DNA of 64,000 bases from Adiantum capillus-veneris (Eukaryota > Streptophyta > Polypodiopsida > Polypodiales > Pteridaceae): contig CM043959.1 in NCBI GenBank assembly GCA_014529385.2, positions 5,088,545-5,152,544 of the forward strand, read 5' to 3'. The notes under the pieces are model-generated. The model did no database searches, was not told the origin of the DNA, and worked only from the letters and a program-made list of their open reading frames with translations. The translations under genes were made by a program, and so were the position numbers. Numbering within the stretch: position 1 is the stretch's first letter; each line of letters begins with the position of its first letter. Positions 22,391-33,270 of the stretch are shown here, in pieces.

Positions 22391-24538
22391 ACCTATTTCT
22401 TTTGTTTGTTTTCTTTCCAAGTAATCTTTGTACATATTTTGTTCATTGAAAATTACATCCCTACTTTTAAAGATTTTGCCATCTTCAGGATTCCATAGGC
22501 GATACCCAAAGTCACCTTCTCCATAGCCAATGAAGAAACATTTTTTGGACTTTGCATCTAGCTTTGACCTTAGACTTCTATCTATGTGCATGAAAGCCTC
22601 ACACTCAAACACTTTGAGAAATGAATAGTTCACCGGTTTACCTGTCCATGCCTCCTCTAGAACTCCCACATCCAATGTCGTTGAGGGTGATCGGTTGATT
22701 AAGTACACAGACGTACTCACTACTTCCGTCCAAAGCTCAAGCAGTAGGCCTACATGTAGCGTCATGCTTCATGCTCGCTCCATGATTGTACTGTTCATCC
22801 TTTCTGAAATCCCATTTTGTTGAGGTGTTCTTGGGGTTGTCCTTTGCCTCCGAATTCCATTGATAGAACAAAAGCTTTCAAAAGCTTGGCTGCAATATTC
22901 GCCTCCATTGTCGGATCTGAAGCATTTAACCTTGGTACCTGTTTCATTCTCCACAAAGGCTTTCCACCTTTGAATATGAAAAATACATCGGACTTATTCT
23001 TCATGACATAAACCCATGTTTTTCTAGTCGCATCGTCTATGAATGTTACATAGTACAATGAGCCACCAAGTGATGGTGTACTTGCAGGACCCCAAACATC
23101 AGAATGAACCAACTCAAGTTATTTTTTAATTTCATTTCCTGATTTTTGAAATTTTACCCTCTTTTGTTTACCATAAACACAATGTTCATAGAACTCTAAG
23201 TCCACTTCTTTCAAACCTAGTAGAAGCTTCTTTGTTTGAAGGATTTGCATTCCTTTGGCACTCATATGCCCAAGCCGGTAGTGCCACACCGGACTATCAA
23301 CTTCTGTAGTTGCTGCACAAGCTGAAGGTTGTGTGCTGATAGTACACAAGTAAAGTGTACCGACCCTTTCTCCCTTGGCAACCACCAAAGATCCCTTTGA
23401 GATCTTCCACCATTTGTTTCCAAATGCAATGTTGTGACCTTCATCGTCCAATTGTCCTGTAGAGATCAAATTTTTCCGAAGAGAAGGAACATGCCTAACA
23501 TCTTTAAGCTTCCATTCATTTCCGTTAGCGGTTTTGACAGAAACTGTACCTTTGCCGACAATCTCACAAGCTTCATCATCTCCCAAGTATACATACCCAA
23601 AATTACCTTTGGTATAATCTTGGAAATTTTGCTTGTGTGGTGTTGCATGGAATGAAGCCCCAGAATCTACTATCCAGGAATTAGACACATTGTCTAATGA
23701 GAGAATTAGAGCATCTTGCTCTACTTTACCTACCACATTGGCCTCCAATGTTGGCTTGGTTTCTTGAGACTCTGTTTCCTTCTTCTTCTTGGACCAGCAA
23801 TCCTTCTTGACGTGGCCCTTCTTGCCTTCGCAATTCCAACATTCAAGAACTGAGTGTGCGTGAATTGCTCCGTCTTGAGCGATCACGACCCTTTTGGTTT
23901 TTGAACCTCTCCTTAGGTCTTCCTCTTGTTTCCATTGACATTGCAACACTTGATGATTCTCCCGTGCTTCTCCTTCGTATTTCCTCGCTTAGGAGAACAC
24001 CCATGACATCATCAAACTTAAGAGTATTTATCCTAGAAATAGAATTACTTACAGCCATCACAAGGCTGTCCCAACTATCTGGTAGAGATAATAGTATACG
24101 GAGAGCTCGCACTTCATCATCGAAATTGATTTTCACCGATCGAAGTTGACTTATGTTTGTGTTAAAGTCATTTAGGTGTTCTACAACTGGACCGTTCTCT
24201 GCCATCTTTAGATTGAACAAGCGCTTCATAAGAAATACCTTATTGGATGCCGATGGTTTCTTGTAGAAGTCGTCAAGTGACTTCATCAAGTCCTCCATGG
24301 TCTTCATCTCTAAAACATTGAAGGCCACCATTGATGCCAAGCTTAACCGGATTGTTCCCAGTGCCTTTCGATCAAGGACAATCCATGCTTCATCTGCCAT
24401 TCTTGCGGGCTTATTTGCAAGACCGCCTAGTGGCAAATAGAGGTCCTTCTGGTAGAGATAGTCTTCAATCTGCATCTTCCAATGTTGGTAGTTTTTGCCG
24501 TTGAACTTCTCAATCTTGAGCTTCCCTTCCTCCGCCAT
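22391..24538 (-). pseudogene. Copia-B gag-protease-integrase (5' part)
   Basis: Minus-strand equivalent of Copia-A gag to integrase, starting at the ATG at 24538. Gag is open to a two-base deletion near 23862. The zinc knuckle has one extra residue (CWNCEGKKGHVKKDC), giving C-X2-C-X5-H instead of X4. The protease DSGAS is retained near 23665. A stop at about 23119 and a frameshift near 22975 break the integrase. A TGA near 22769 replaces the second Arg of the ERAR motif, one of two CGA codons in this motif hit independently in Copia-A and Copia-B. The integrase C-terminus ends at the Gypsy-C junction. Confidence 0.92.
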
Positions 24539-24597
24539 AACTCCCACTCAATTCAAGGAATCCTTTCCTTGAGATACCTTAGCTACGAGCAAACCTT

Positions 24598-24609
24598 GCT
24601 CTGATACCA
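24598..24609 (-). promoter_or_regulatory. Copia-B primer-binding site
   Basis: Reverse complement of TGGTATCAGAGC, two bases inside the end of the Copia-B 5' LTR. Confidence 0.95.
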
Positions 24610-24611
24610 GT

Positions 24612-24892
24612 TGTTAGGAAATATGACGTAGCTAAGTAGATAATTGAGTAGATTACTTAATGGAGAGAGATAATTTTCACACACAAGAGATTATAGAGTA
24701 GAGAGAGGGAGAGAGTACACACGATATACGTGGTTCACCCAATGTGGGCTACGTCCATGGGAAAGCAGCCACTCAATGGCTTTAGTACTTCAAAACAAGG
24801 AGTTGGTTACAAAGGGACTATACCCTTTTGGAGCTCCCACCTTGCTTCACCCTCACCACCTCACACCCACCTTGTTGCATCAACTTCACACT
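24612..24892 (-). repeat. Copia-B 5' LTR, 3' portion only
   Basis: Minus-strand LTR ending CCTAACA at 24612, homologous to the last ~280 bp of the Copia-A LTR (including 'gtagcccacattgggtgaac'). The 5' ~500 bp of the LTR, including the TATA box, is missing: at about 24893 the sequence turns into an LTR piece of opposite orientation. Confidence 0.9.
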
Positions 24893-25110
24893 CAAGGCGG
24901 GAGCTCCAAAAGGGTATAATCCCTTTGTAACCTACTTCTTGTTTTGACGTATTAAAGCCATTGACTGGCTGCTTTCTCGTCGACGTAGCCCACATTGGGT
25001 GAACCACGTATATCGTGTGTACTCTCTCCCTCTCTCTACTCTATAATTTCTTGTGTGTGAAAAATCTCACTCTCCATTAAGTAATCTACTCAATTATCTA
25101 CTTAGCTACG
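24893..25110 (+). repeat. Copia LTR piece in opposite orientation, interrupted by Gypsy-D
   Basis: From 'aaggcgggagctcc' this is the 3' end of the same LTR family on the plus strand, and runs to 'gctacg' at 25110. The remaining LTR tail, 'tcatatttcctaa', is found 4.9 kb away at 29990-30002, after Gypsy-D. With the minus-strand piece before it, it forms a large inverted repeat of arms over 200 bp. Confidence 0.88.
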
Positions 25111-25250
25111 TGTTAACCCTCACGACTCACGGACACCCTATCACCTACGACGGACGTTGTATTATTTACTTGTAGAGTCAGGTATCGTGCTTGTCGGTCC
25201 AATAGAAAAAGTTTAAGAGTGATCGCCGATGAGAGGCGCACTCTAAAACA
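25111..25250 (+). repeat. Gypsy-D 5' LTR, truncated
   Basis: Matches 29383-29517 with few differences ('cctatcacctacgacggacg', 'gtgatcgccgatgagaggcg'). Homology ends near 25250, after which internal sequence starts; the missing LTR part would be about 460 bp. Confidence 0.8.
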
Positions 25251-25276
25251 TAGGGACTGGTGACGACCCCGTATAT

Positions 25277-26847
25277 ATGAACAATGATGAAGAAGATTCT
25301 GATTCAGGTGAAAGCATGGAGACCAAAACGACCACTAACATAGAAACCAACAAGGAAGATCTTCATGAGCCACAATGGCCAGGATCCAAGAAGAAGATAG
25401 GAACCTATCCAAACCCTATAGAGGAGATTGAGCGAGTCAAGCAATTAAGGAGTTTGGTAGAAGATACCCAAAGGGATCTAGAACCATCACCTAGGAAGAT
25501 CCAGATTACAGACACCGTGTTCCCTACACAACAACAACCTCACCAAGACCATAGACCCTTAGCCATACCTAGTGTCATCCAAGAAGAAAGTGACTTAAAG
25601 TCATGGGAAAGTGGGCGTACTCACTTCTTGATGGAAAGAATGTTTACAGAGGGACTACTTGATTCTATTGAAGAAATGGAGATCCCATCTTCCCCACGTC
25701 AAGGGACTCAAGGCCAAAAGGTGCCGTTAAACATTGCCAAATTGATGGATTTCATGTCTTCAGAAGTTAGAACCACCATCATGTCCAAACTATATAAAGA
25801 CCCTGAGCTAGTCTCAGCTCTTCGAGCCTTCCTCAATGGAGAACTGAAGTTTGGGCTACCACAATTTGCACAGATGGATGGAGCTGGGGAGATGCCAATA
25901 GAGGAGGAATACATAGATCCACAACCCAACCTAGATGAGAACCTTGTTATAGAAATACATGTTAACAAGTTGGGACAATACTTTGAGGGTGATGAATCCA
26001 ATGCGACTATACCAATCACTACTAAGGGATTAACTGTGAAGGGAATCCTTGATGGTGGCGCTGGGGTTAGCATTGTGACTAAAAATTGCTGGGAAACTAT
26101 GGAAGACCTCACCTTGCGACCACAACCATAGTAGTGAAGATGGCCAATGGGTCTATTGTTAAACCTATTGGGATGCTAGAAGATCTCAAGATCAAGGTCT
26201 TTGGACATAAACTAAGGATTACCTTTATTGTTATGGATTTCTCCAAACACACTATGGCATCAGATATGATCTTAGGTCGTCCTTTCATGAGGGAAGCAAA
26301 AATGGTGCATGACTGGTCCAAAAACCATGTCTACCTGCAGTTCCAAGATTTTGTCATTCGAGTGGATCTTGTGACGGGTCGAGCACATCCTCTAGGAAAC
26401 AGGTTTATAATTGATCATAGATGTGACACCACAGTTCACTCGGCCCCATTGCAGTATTGTTACACGTGTAAAGCGGACACTAATGTTGGGGAAGATTCTC
26501 CTTATATGGATGTACTACCTGGGATGACTGAGTCGGACAATGTGGATTGGGTCCACCTAGCAGCAACCATAGACACTTGGGGAAACAGGGGGACGACCTG
26601 GGTAACACCTGAGGGGGATGAAATTCCCGTACCCTTAAATATGCTACAAGCAATGCATATAGCTTCTGACAAGACTCATCCTAATATAATGAAGAAAACA
26701 TACAAGTGGGTCCCTAAAGCTTCTTTAGCAACCATAGCTAGTGCTAAAAAACAGAAGCCTTGTAAGAAACATCCCACTCGCTCCAAGAAATGTAAAGAAA
26801 CGTGGCGTTGGATTCCTAAAAAACTATTGGAAGCCCAAGGCTACTAA
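25277..26847 (+). pseudogene. Gypsy-D gag C-terminus and aspartic protease
   Basis: A 284-codon frame (25277-26131) and an overlapping frame (26086-26847) join by one frameshift near 26100. The first part is acidic and Pro/Gln-rich, like a gag C-terminus. The protease is clear: ILDGGAGVS with catalytic Asp at 26051-26053, followed about 70 residues later by MILGRPFM (about 26268-26290), the flap/ILG motif of gypsy retropepsins of the DGGAG type. The Asp-Gly-Gly variant replaces the usual D-T/S-G. The tail has Trp-X-Pro-Lys motifs at 26707, 26809, 26866 and 27002; the last two lie after the stop at 26845. The upstream gag is missing, so the ATG at 25277 may not be the natural start. Confidence 0.75.
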
Positions 26848-27588
26848 AAAGGAAATAATCAAATCTGGGTGCCAAAACGTAAATTGTGCTCTTACTTGTC
26901 ACCTGAACCATGTGAGCCCAATCCCGTAGATCCAAAACAAATCAACGATCACGGAAAGAAGAAAAATCACAGAATGCTACGCACCCGCTCCAGAGCTAGT
27001 TTGGGTACCGAAGAAAGAACAATTTGTTCCACCTAGTTCAGGAAGGGGGGAGTCCCATGAAGCTTCTAGCTCCTCATATAATGCATCCATAGAGGTAAAA
27101 GCTTCTCCACAGTCTCCACCTACAATAGTGGACCTCCAGAAGATACCAAGGAATCCACACCTCCTAGTATTAAAGAATCACCTGATGGACCACTTCAAGT
27201 TCGATCGTGGGAGAGTACCTTCCACCCTTGCAACTCGACGAGGCACCTAACGGTAATAGAAAACTACTGGCAAAAATCCTCACCTATTACCAACTGGAAC
27301 AATTGGTTTCAAAGGGTGACAAGCTCATTTCAAATGGTATAATCTACCCAAGGAAGGGGAGAGTGTTTGCTAACAGTCATCATTCACTAACTACCCTCTC
27401 AAACTTCTTCCCTGACCTCTTAATCTCCAATCTTAGGGAATGTATATATAAAGCCTTATACTCACAAAAACAAGATAAAAAAGTAAAAGAGCAAGAGGCA
27501 TAACACAAAAGCATAAAAGCACATTATATACAAGAAACGACCCTGGTAATATTTGCACTCTAACAATCATCTATTTGCGTGTACAGAT

Positions 27589-28011
27589 ATGGCTAGTACG
27601 TTAGAGTCATCCACTCCTGCCTTGAGTGAGAGGTACCCTCGTTACTTTTCACAAATGTTTCACATGGTCTTTCCGATGCTTGCATGTGAATGGGATTTGG
27701 TAGATACGCTAGCATGTGAGAGGAATTTCGAGGAGTTAGAATGGCTGATACGTCTCTTGACCACGTCTGATCCATACTTAGTAGAGAGCGTTTCTCCCAT
27801 TGCACAAGCCTACCCTTTTGACCAAGATGACTATAGGCGTCTAGTGACCTTCTTAGTAAACATGGGTACCTATGATGAAGAAGAAGATTTACATGACTAC
27901 ACAAATGGCACATAGGGTCTCATGGATGATGACTTTGTTTATCTCGACGAAGAGGATAGGGGTTTAGCCTTAGGGTTTCCCCCCAATCTCTACAATATCT
28001 TATTCCCTTGA
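27589..28011 (+). CDS. Gypsy-D 3' ORF, unrecognised
   Basis: ATG at 27589 ('atggctagtacg') opens 108 codons to TAG at 27913; the same frame continues after that stop with an acidic run (GLMDDDFVYLDEEDRG) to TGA near 28011. The product is acidic, with aromatic-rich helices (residues RYFSQMFHMVFPMLACEWDL near the N-terminus). No family is recognised. It lies between the protease region and the 3' LTR, where some gypsy elements carry an additional ORF. Confidence 0.35.
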
Positions 28012-29382
28012 CTCTCTAGGGGGAGTGCAAATAATTAGGTTAGGGTTCCTTATGTTTTTTGTTGTGTTCAATAAGTGTTGGTACCTTTTTCCACTGATGT
28101 GCCTCCTAGAGGTATTCTTTGTGTTTCCTAATGTGTACAGGAACGTGTTGCTGTGGTTAGGATTTGGACCTTCATGGGATCGTTCTCTCGTTCACACTTC
28201 AAATCAAGCACGACCATCAACAAGAATAGGTGTTTCTTGTCCATTAGCATTGCCCCTTATCTTTTTGCATCCATGTTTGTCTGGTTTGATTGTGATTGGT
28301 AGCATAATATTCAGCGCATTTGCTTAGTACCAAACATTAAATTCAATGAATTTTTTGTCATAATCACTTGTCTAGATTTAAAAATCAAGCAGTCCGACTA
28401 AGCTAGTTTGACCAAGTTAGGTGTTAGAGATCTTCTCTTAATACCATGGGGAATGCCTTCCTAATAATCAATGGTTACTTAGGTTCTTAATCCGATTTAG
28501 GCAGCATTGTGTGAAATGTACTAGGGCTTTCTAGTGGGCTTGACCCTATTGACCTTTAGCTTAAGTATTATAAAGGGAGTTTACTTGTGTGATGAGCCTG
28601 GGGAGGTGTATCAGTGTTATATGCCCCCCAAAGTTACAAAATTAAAATGCTGAAAATGAACGAACAAAAAATCAAAGTGCCACAATGTAAAATCTTAAGC
28701 TGAAAGAGAAATCTCAGCTTGATTGGGTACTTCACTTACATGTATCGCCTATGGTACTAGAGCCCTAGAGGTTCCCAGTGTGGGCGCTTTTCCTTGAAAA
28801 GCAAAAAACCCAAGGCATACAAAATAAGCACACACATCAAAATTGAATCACTGTGAAAAGACTTTGGGGGGTCAAAGAAAAGGTAATCAGTTAAGCGATG
28901 ATTTCATGAGAAATTCCTTTTATCGTAGCTTAACTACAAGGTCTTCTAGGTATAGCCTCTAGTCAGCCCTCGAACATGAAATACTTGGCTCTCGCGATTA
29001 AACAACTTAATTGACCAGAGAAAATTAAGAAGCTTACCCATGGTATTAATAGTCGATCTCTAGTGCCTTTCGACCGTTAAATTAGCGACCCCATACTTGT
29101 TTAATTTTTTACCTTTACATCTGTTTATGCATTTGATTATATTGCAATTTAATGTTTATTGCTGACAAATGGTTCAAAATTCTGTTACCAATCACATTGT
29201 TTGTCTACAACTGCATATGCTTTTTAATTCTATATGAGAATGCAATTACTATGCCAATGTTGATTGATTTTGCAGTGAGTGAAGAAGGCTAAGTACATTC
29301 ATCTCAAATGCTCTTCCACCTCGACAAACGAGCTTCAACCCAATAGCTTCCGAGGACAGAATCTACATCAGGAAGGGCGGCA
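28012..29382 (+). other. Gypsy-D 3' non-coding region and polypurine tract
   Basis: No gene is seen. It ends with the purine-rich 'aggaagggcggca' (about 29370-29382) directly before the 3' LTR, as expected for plus-strand priming. Confidence 0.55.
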
Positions 29383-29711
29383 TGTTAACCCTCACGGCTC
29401 ACGGACACCCTATCACCTATGACGGACGTTGTATTATTTACTTGTAGAGTCAGGTACCGGGCTTGTCGGTCCAATAGAAAAAGGGTAAGAGTGATCGCCG
29501 ATGAGAGGCGCACTCTAACTGAAACATTCAAGGGATTAGTTGGCTAAGCATGGGCGCCCAAGTGTGAATGGGGTGAGCTCGTATAAGTCAACTAAACCTA
29601 AAATTCACTTATTCTCTCATTTGTGCAATTGAAGAGTGCTCTTGCTCCATCTCTATCTTCTTCTTCTTCATCTCCTTGTGTGTGTGTGTGTGTGTATACG
29701 TGAGAGAGAGA

Positions 29712-29742
<31 letters not shown>

Positions 29743-29984
29743 TGTGCGATCGAGCATTGCAACGATGGCACGATGGGGTGAAGTGGTTGAGCGCGGCGTA
29801 GCGGCATCTCCCTCTTCTTCGCGGCGAGGAATCCTCCACGAAGCAAGCGTAGAGCGGTGAGTGACACACCATCGTCATCTTTGAGCTTACTAGTTTAGGC
29901 TTGTTGTGTGCTTGGAGCCATTTGTGGCTCGCACGCGGTGTATTGACAAGTTCCTTGCATTGACACGTGCGACATACGTGCACA
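29383..29984 (+). repeat. Gypsy-D 3' LTR (602 bp)
   Basis: Starts TGTTAACC and ends GTGCACA, then the TSD CTACG. It contains (GT)n at about 29677-29694 and (GA)n at about 29702-29742. Confidence 0.8.
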
Positions 29985-29989
29985 CTACG

Positions 29990-30004
29990 TCATATTTCCT
30001 AATA
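29990..30004 (+). repeat. Terminal 15 bp of the copia LTR split by Gypsy-D
   Basis: 'tcatatttcctaata' matches the Copia-B LTR end 'tcatatttcctaaca' except for one C-to-T change, and continues the LTR that stops at 25110. Confidence 0.75.
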
Positions 30005-30439
30005 GACTAGAGGAATGGGCTATACATGGAGCCGCCATTGTGGTGAAGAAAAGGGTGCCATAGAAGAGGAAGGTTCTAGGAAAGGGGTGTCACCATGTTT
30101 GCCATCCAGAGAGAATCAAGCCAGAGGAGGTTAGGTCAGAAGGGGAGGTGGGCCGTCATGGATTAAAAAGAAAGGGAGAAGGGTGAATGGCTTGCAAGGA
30201 GAGGAGATCCTCAAGAAGCTGAAGTGAAAAGTGGGAGGGCCTCGCAGTGGAGAGTGTATGGCAGCTCCATCGACTTAACATGGGAGGACACCTACACAAG
30301 TCAAGATGTTGGTAATGGCATGTGAAGGAGGAGGGACAACCACTAGGAGTTTGCAATAAGTTACGTGATCAACTAGGGAGAAGGAGAAGGAGAAGGAGAA
30401 GATTGTTTAACATCGTAGGAAACTATTCCAAGAGACCTT

Positions 30440-30516
30440 AAAGATCTATCTAACGAGGAGACTTGAACTCTAGTCCTATTATTCAAGAGGGAAATCGCAT
30501 AACCAAGTTGAGAAGG
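30440..30516 (-). repeat. tRNA-derived (SINE-like) segment
   Basis: On the minus strand 'ctcaacttggttatgcg' resembles a tRNA D-arm with A box, and 'gagttcaagtctcc' about 35 bases later resembles the T-arm with B box. The acceptor stem is not preserved, so it is a SINE head or tRNA pseudogene, not a working tRNA. Confidence 0.4.
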
Positions 30517-31212
30517 ATGGCCAACCTACATAGAGGGATATCGCCCACAAATGTTATAGGTATCCGGTTTGAAGAGGGAGACACCATCAGGAGGTGAGGG
30601 GCATGCATAGTCTGAGTGGTAGGTATGTGAGTGAAGTTTATGTGTGGATAGCATTCAAGGTTGCATGAGCACCCAACTTGCGTTTTGCAAAGTAGAGAGC
30701 TGCTACATCCTACTCAAAGAAAAAAACTATAGTTAATAGAGGTAGGTAGGGAGGTTTGATGGAAAAAAAAAGAAAGCGGCGGCTATTGGTAGTGTTGAGC
30801 AAATCAATTGCCTATTTGTTGGGCTTAGGTTGCAAAAGGAAGAGGTAGGCATATGCAATGTGCACCACTAGTTTGTGCCCTAGATTGGGCGGGTGGTTTT
30901 TATGCACCATCAAGGGGGTCATAGAGGGCAACACCGAAAAGGAAACCTTTTTCTGTTGCGGCTATCAGTTACATGAGTAGAAGATTTTCATGGAAATTTG
31001 ATGCTACATGGTGTAGCACGGCATCAGGTAGACATAGATAGGTAGGGATGGCTTAACAATGCTAAGAGGGAGCTAACAAAGCTAACATTTCCATTAGAAG
31101 ACTTTTGTGTGATAGTTTTGCTGTTGTTGAGCTCTGTGTCTTGAGTGGTTGTCGTCGAGTTTGACCTTACAGTAGGGAGGGGGTGTGGATGGGCTATGGG
31201 AGGAGGTGGGTG

Positions 31213-31213
<1 letters not shown>

Positions 31214-31288
<75 letters not shown>
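31214..31288. repeat. (GA)n microsatellite
   Basis: About 37 uninterrupted GA dinucleotides. Confidence 0.95.
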
Positions 31289-31292
<4 letters not shown>

Positions 31293-32015
31293 GTGGCAAG
31301 AGCTTGATATTGCTTGTGTAGTAGACGGAAATAAATTACGGATGAGTCATCACTTGAAAAATTGCCTTGAATGTTGACTATTGGGTATTGGTCCCATGAT
31401 CATTATAAGATGGTAGAGGAGGGGGGTGTCAGTCTATATTCAACGATTATGATGGCAAAGCTACATCGATGTGGTCCAATTTCTAGAACAAGAACATGAC
31501 CAATAAGCTGCACATGCTTTGATAATTGATTGTGAGAGATTTGTCATGTAATTAATGGTCACTTTGGGGTTTACTCCCATGGCATTACAAGAGAACGTGG
31601 ATGTAGATCTATTGCAGTCATTTCATCCGAGCTTGCCACGATTGAAATGTCACTAGGCTTTGTTGATTATGAGATGCTACTATAGCAGCTCCGATGGTAT
31701 CTGGGTTGTTCACTTGTTATCGACCGACGCACACGGCAAAGTCTTGAAGCCTTCCTTTATCAAATCTCTCTTCAACACAATTTCTTATTAATTAAATGAA
31801 CTTTTCACCACTAATTTACATAACTTAAGTCTGCATGGATTACCTCTTCTTCTTCTCTAACCAACTATGTAAAAACTCCTCCAACTTCTTCTTCTTGTGC
31901 TTTTTACAAGTATTCTCATCTTAAGCATACATCCCCATATGTAAGTTTCATATTCTCAATATGGGCATGATATCTTCTGATAATATCTTCCTTAACCAGT
32001 GTCTACTACTCAAAT

Positions 32016-32205
32016 CTTTGATACCACTGCTATAGATGGGAGCATGGCGTCCCTGCGAAATACACAAAATAACATGCTACAAGCAATAAAACCAACAATC
32101 TGTATACTTGGAAAATCGCACATGCACACAACCTACAACGGTGCATGATCTAAGAGAGATAGAGAGTGAGAGTATAAAAGCACGTACATGTGCACTGTTA
32201 GGACA
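32016..32205 (-). repeat. Candidate minus-strand LTR with primer site
   Basis: On the minus strand, TGTCCTAACA (from 32205) runs to CTATAGCA (32028), followed by one base and then TGGTATCAAAG (32026-32016), which resembles a Met-tRNA primer site. TATA-like 'ttttatactc' lies inside. Nothing coding follows, and no partner LTR is seen, so this may be a TRIM or an LTR remnant. Confidence 0.35.
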
Positions 32206-32208
32206 AAA

Positions 32209-32309
32209 TGTCATGCCAAGGGTAGGACCAGGCACGGCCAAGGGCCAGGACGGACATGCAGTCAAGGGGGTCCCTATATTTAGAAGGCCAAGGGCCTATA
32301 TAGGACATG
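32209..32309 (+). repeat. Chromovirus LTR fragment
   Basis: Starts TGTCATGCCAAGGG and contains 'ccaagggcctatata', shared with the chromovirus LTRs at 35080-35347 and 37255-37371. It is joined directly to integrase sequence at about 32310, so the rest of the LTR and all of gag to RT are missing. Confidence 0.65.
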
Positions 32310-32310
32310 G

Positions 32311-33270
32311 TTGGGTGATGATGAGCATGTTCCAGTTCCCTTGTCCTTATACAAGTTGTATGGTTTGCCAAGTAACATTGTCAGTGATCGTGATCCCAAG
32401 TTTAACATTCATTTTTGGAGGGCTGTGTTCAAACAATTGGGTACACAATTAAACCTCAGTACAACCGATCATCTAGAAACAAATGGTCAGACTGAACGAG
32501 TTAACCAAGTGCTAGAGGATATGCTAAGAGCATATGTTAGAAAGAAACAGTCAGACTGGGAAGAATATTTACATATTCTCGAGTGTGCCTACAATAGTGC
32601 TAAGCATGTCACAACTAGATTTAGTCCTTTCATGCTCATGTATGGTTTTCAACCTAGGTCACCTGTTACGGTGGGGTTGGCAACTGAAAAGCTACAACAG
32701 GTTAAGGATTTTCTCCAAGACCACATGGATATGTTGAAACTCGCTCGTCAGAATGTCCGACAAGCGCAGGATCAGTATAAGAAGTACGCTAATGAGAAAC
32801 GTCGGCAAGTTACCTTTGAGGAAGGGGAGAAAGTATTTTTACGTGTGCTAGAACTTTCAGAAAGTCTGAAAACTGGGCCAACACCTAAATTATCTCCACG
32901 ATATTGTGGGCCTTTCAAAATACTCAAGCGAGTAGGTGATCGTGCCTACAAATTATTGCTACCTACACATTCTCGTATTCATCCGGTGTTTCATGTAAGC
33001 CGTTTAAGTAAGCGGTTACATTGGGACGACAATGTCATTGACCAACAGATTTTGGTTGATTTCGTTGAACCTCCTACCTTACTGCATGAACCTGAACGCA
33101 TTCTTGACTATCATGATTTACGTAAGCGTCATCATGTACGTCAACAAGCTTTAATCAAGTGGAAAGATCGACCTGAGGAAGGCGCCACTTGGGAAAACAT
33201 TAGTGTTCTTAAGAAGAAGTTTCCCACTTCTGTTTTTGAGGACGAAAACTCTTCTTTAAGGTGGGAGTAA
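32311..33270 (+). pseudogene. Gypsy chromovirus integrase C-terminus and chromodomain
   Basis: A 319-codon open frame ending TAA at 33268. It starts inside the integrase catalytic core (GLPSNIVSDRDPKF, second catalytic Asp; GQTERVNQ with the catalytic Glu). It continues through the GPF/Y module (SPRYCGPFKILKRVGDRAYKL about residues 195-215) to a C-terminal chromodomain (LDYHDLRKR...WKDRPEEGATWE). The order is that of plant chromoviruses, whose chromodomain directs insertion into heterochromatin. The start ATG is artificial: the element is 5'-truncated, and upstream is LTR-derived. The 3' LTR follows at once. Confidence 0.88.

Larger units (their letters stand above)
18019..24892 (-). mobile_element. 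Copia-B: truncated copia element containing nested Gypsy-C
   Basis: Same family as Copia-A on the opposite strand. Reading on the minus strand: partial 5' LTR (24892-24612), primer site (24609-24598), gag to integrase (24538-22391), Gypsy-C (22390-18937), then reverse transcriptase and part of RNase H (18936-18019). No 3' LTR or TSD survives. Several frameshifts and stops show it is dead. Confidence 0.9.
25111..29984 (+). mobile_element. Gypsy-D: LTR retrotransposon without RT or integrase
   Basis: Begins TGTTAACC and ends CACA, with the perfect TSD CTACG at 25106-25110 and 29985-29989. Removing the element rejoins a copia LTR end exactly. Internal sequence encodes the tail of gag, an aspartic protease, a linker and a separate 3' ORF; no reverse transcriptase, RNase H or integrase motif is present, so it is non-autonomous or internally deleted. 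The 5' LTR is matched to the 3' LTR only over the first ~135-140 bp; its remainder and the primer site appear deleted. Confidence 0.85.
30005..32015. other. 2 kb without a recognised gene
   Basis: No protein-like open frame. It contains a (ggagaa)n tract at about 30379-30406, a tRNA-like segment and a (GA)n array, both listed separately. Confidence 0.5.
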
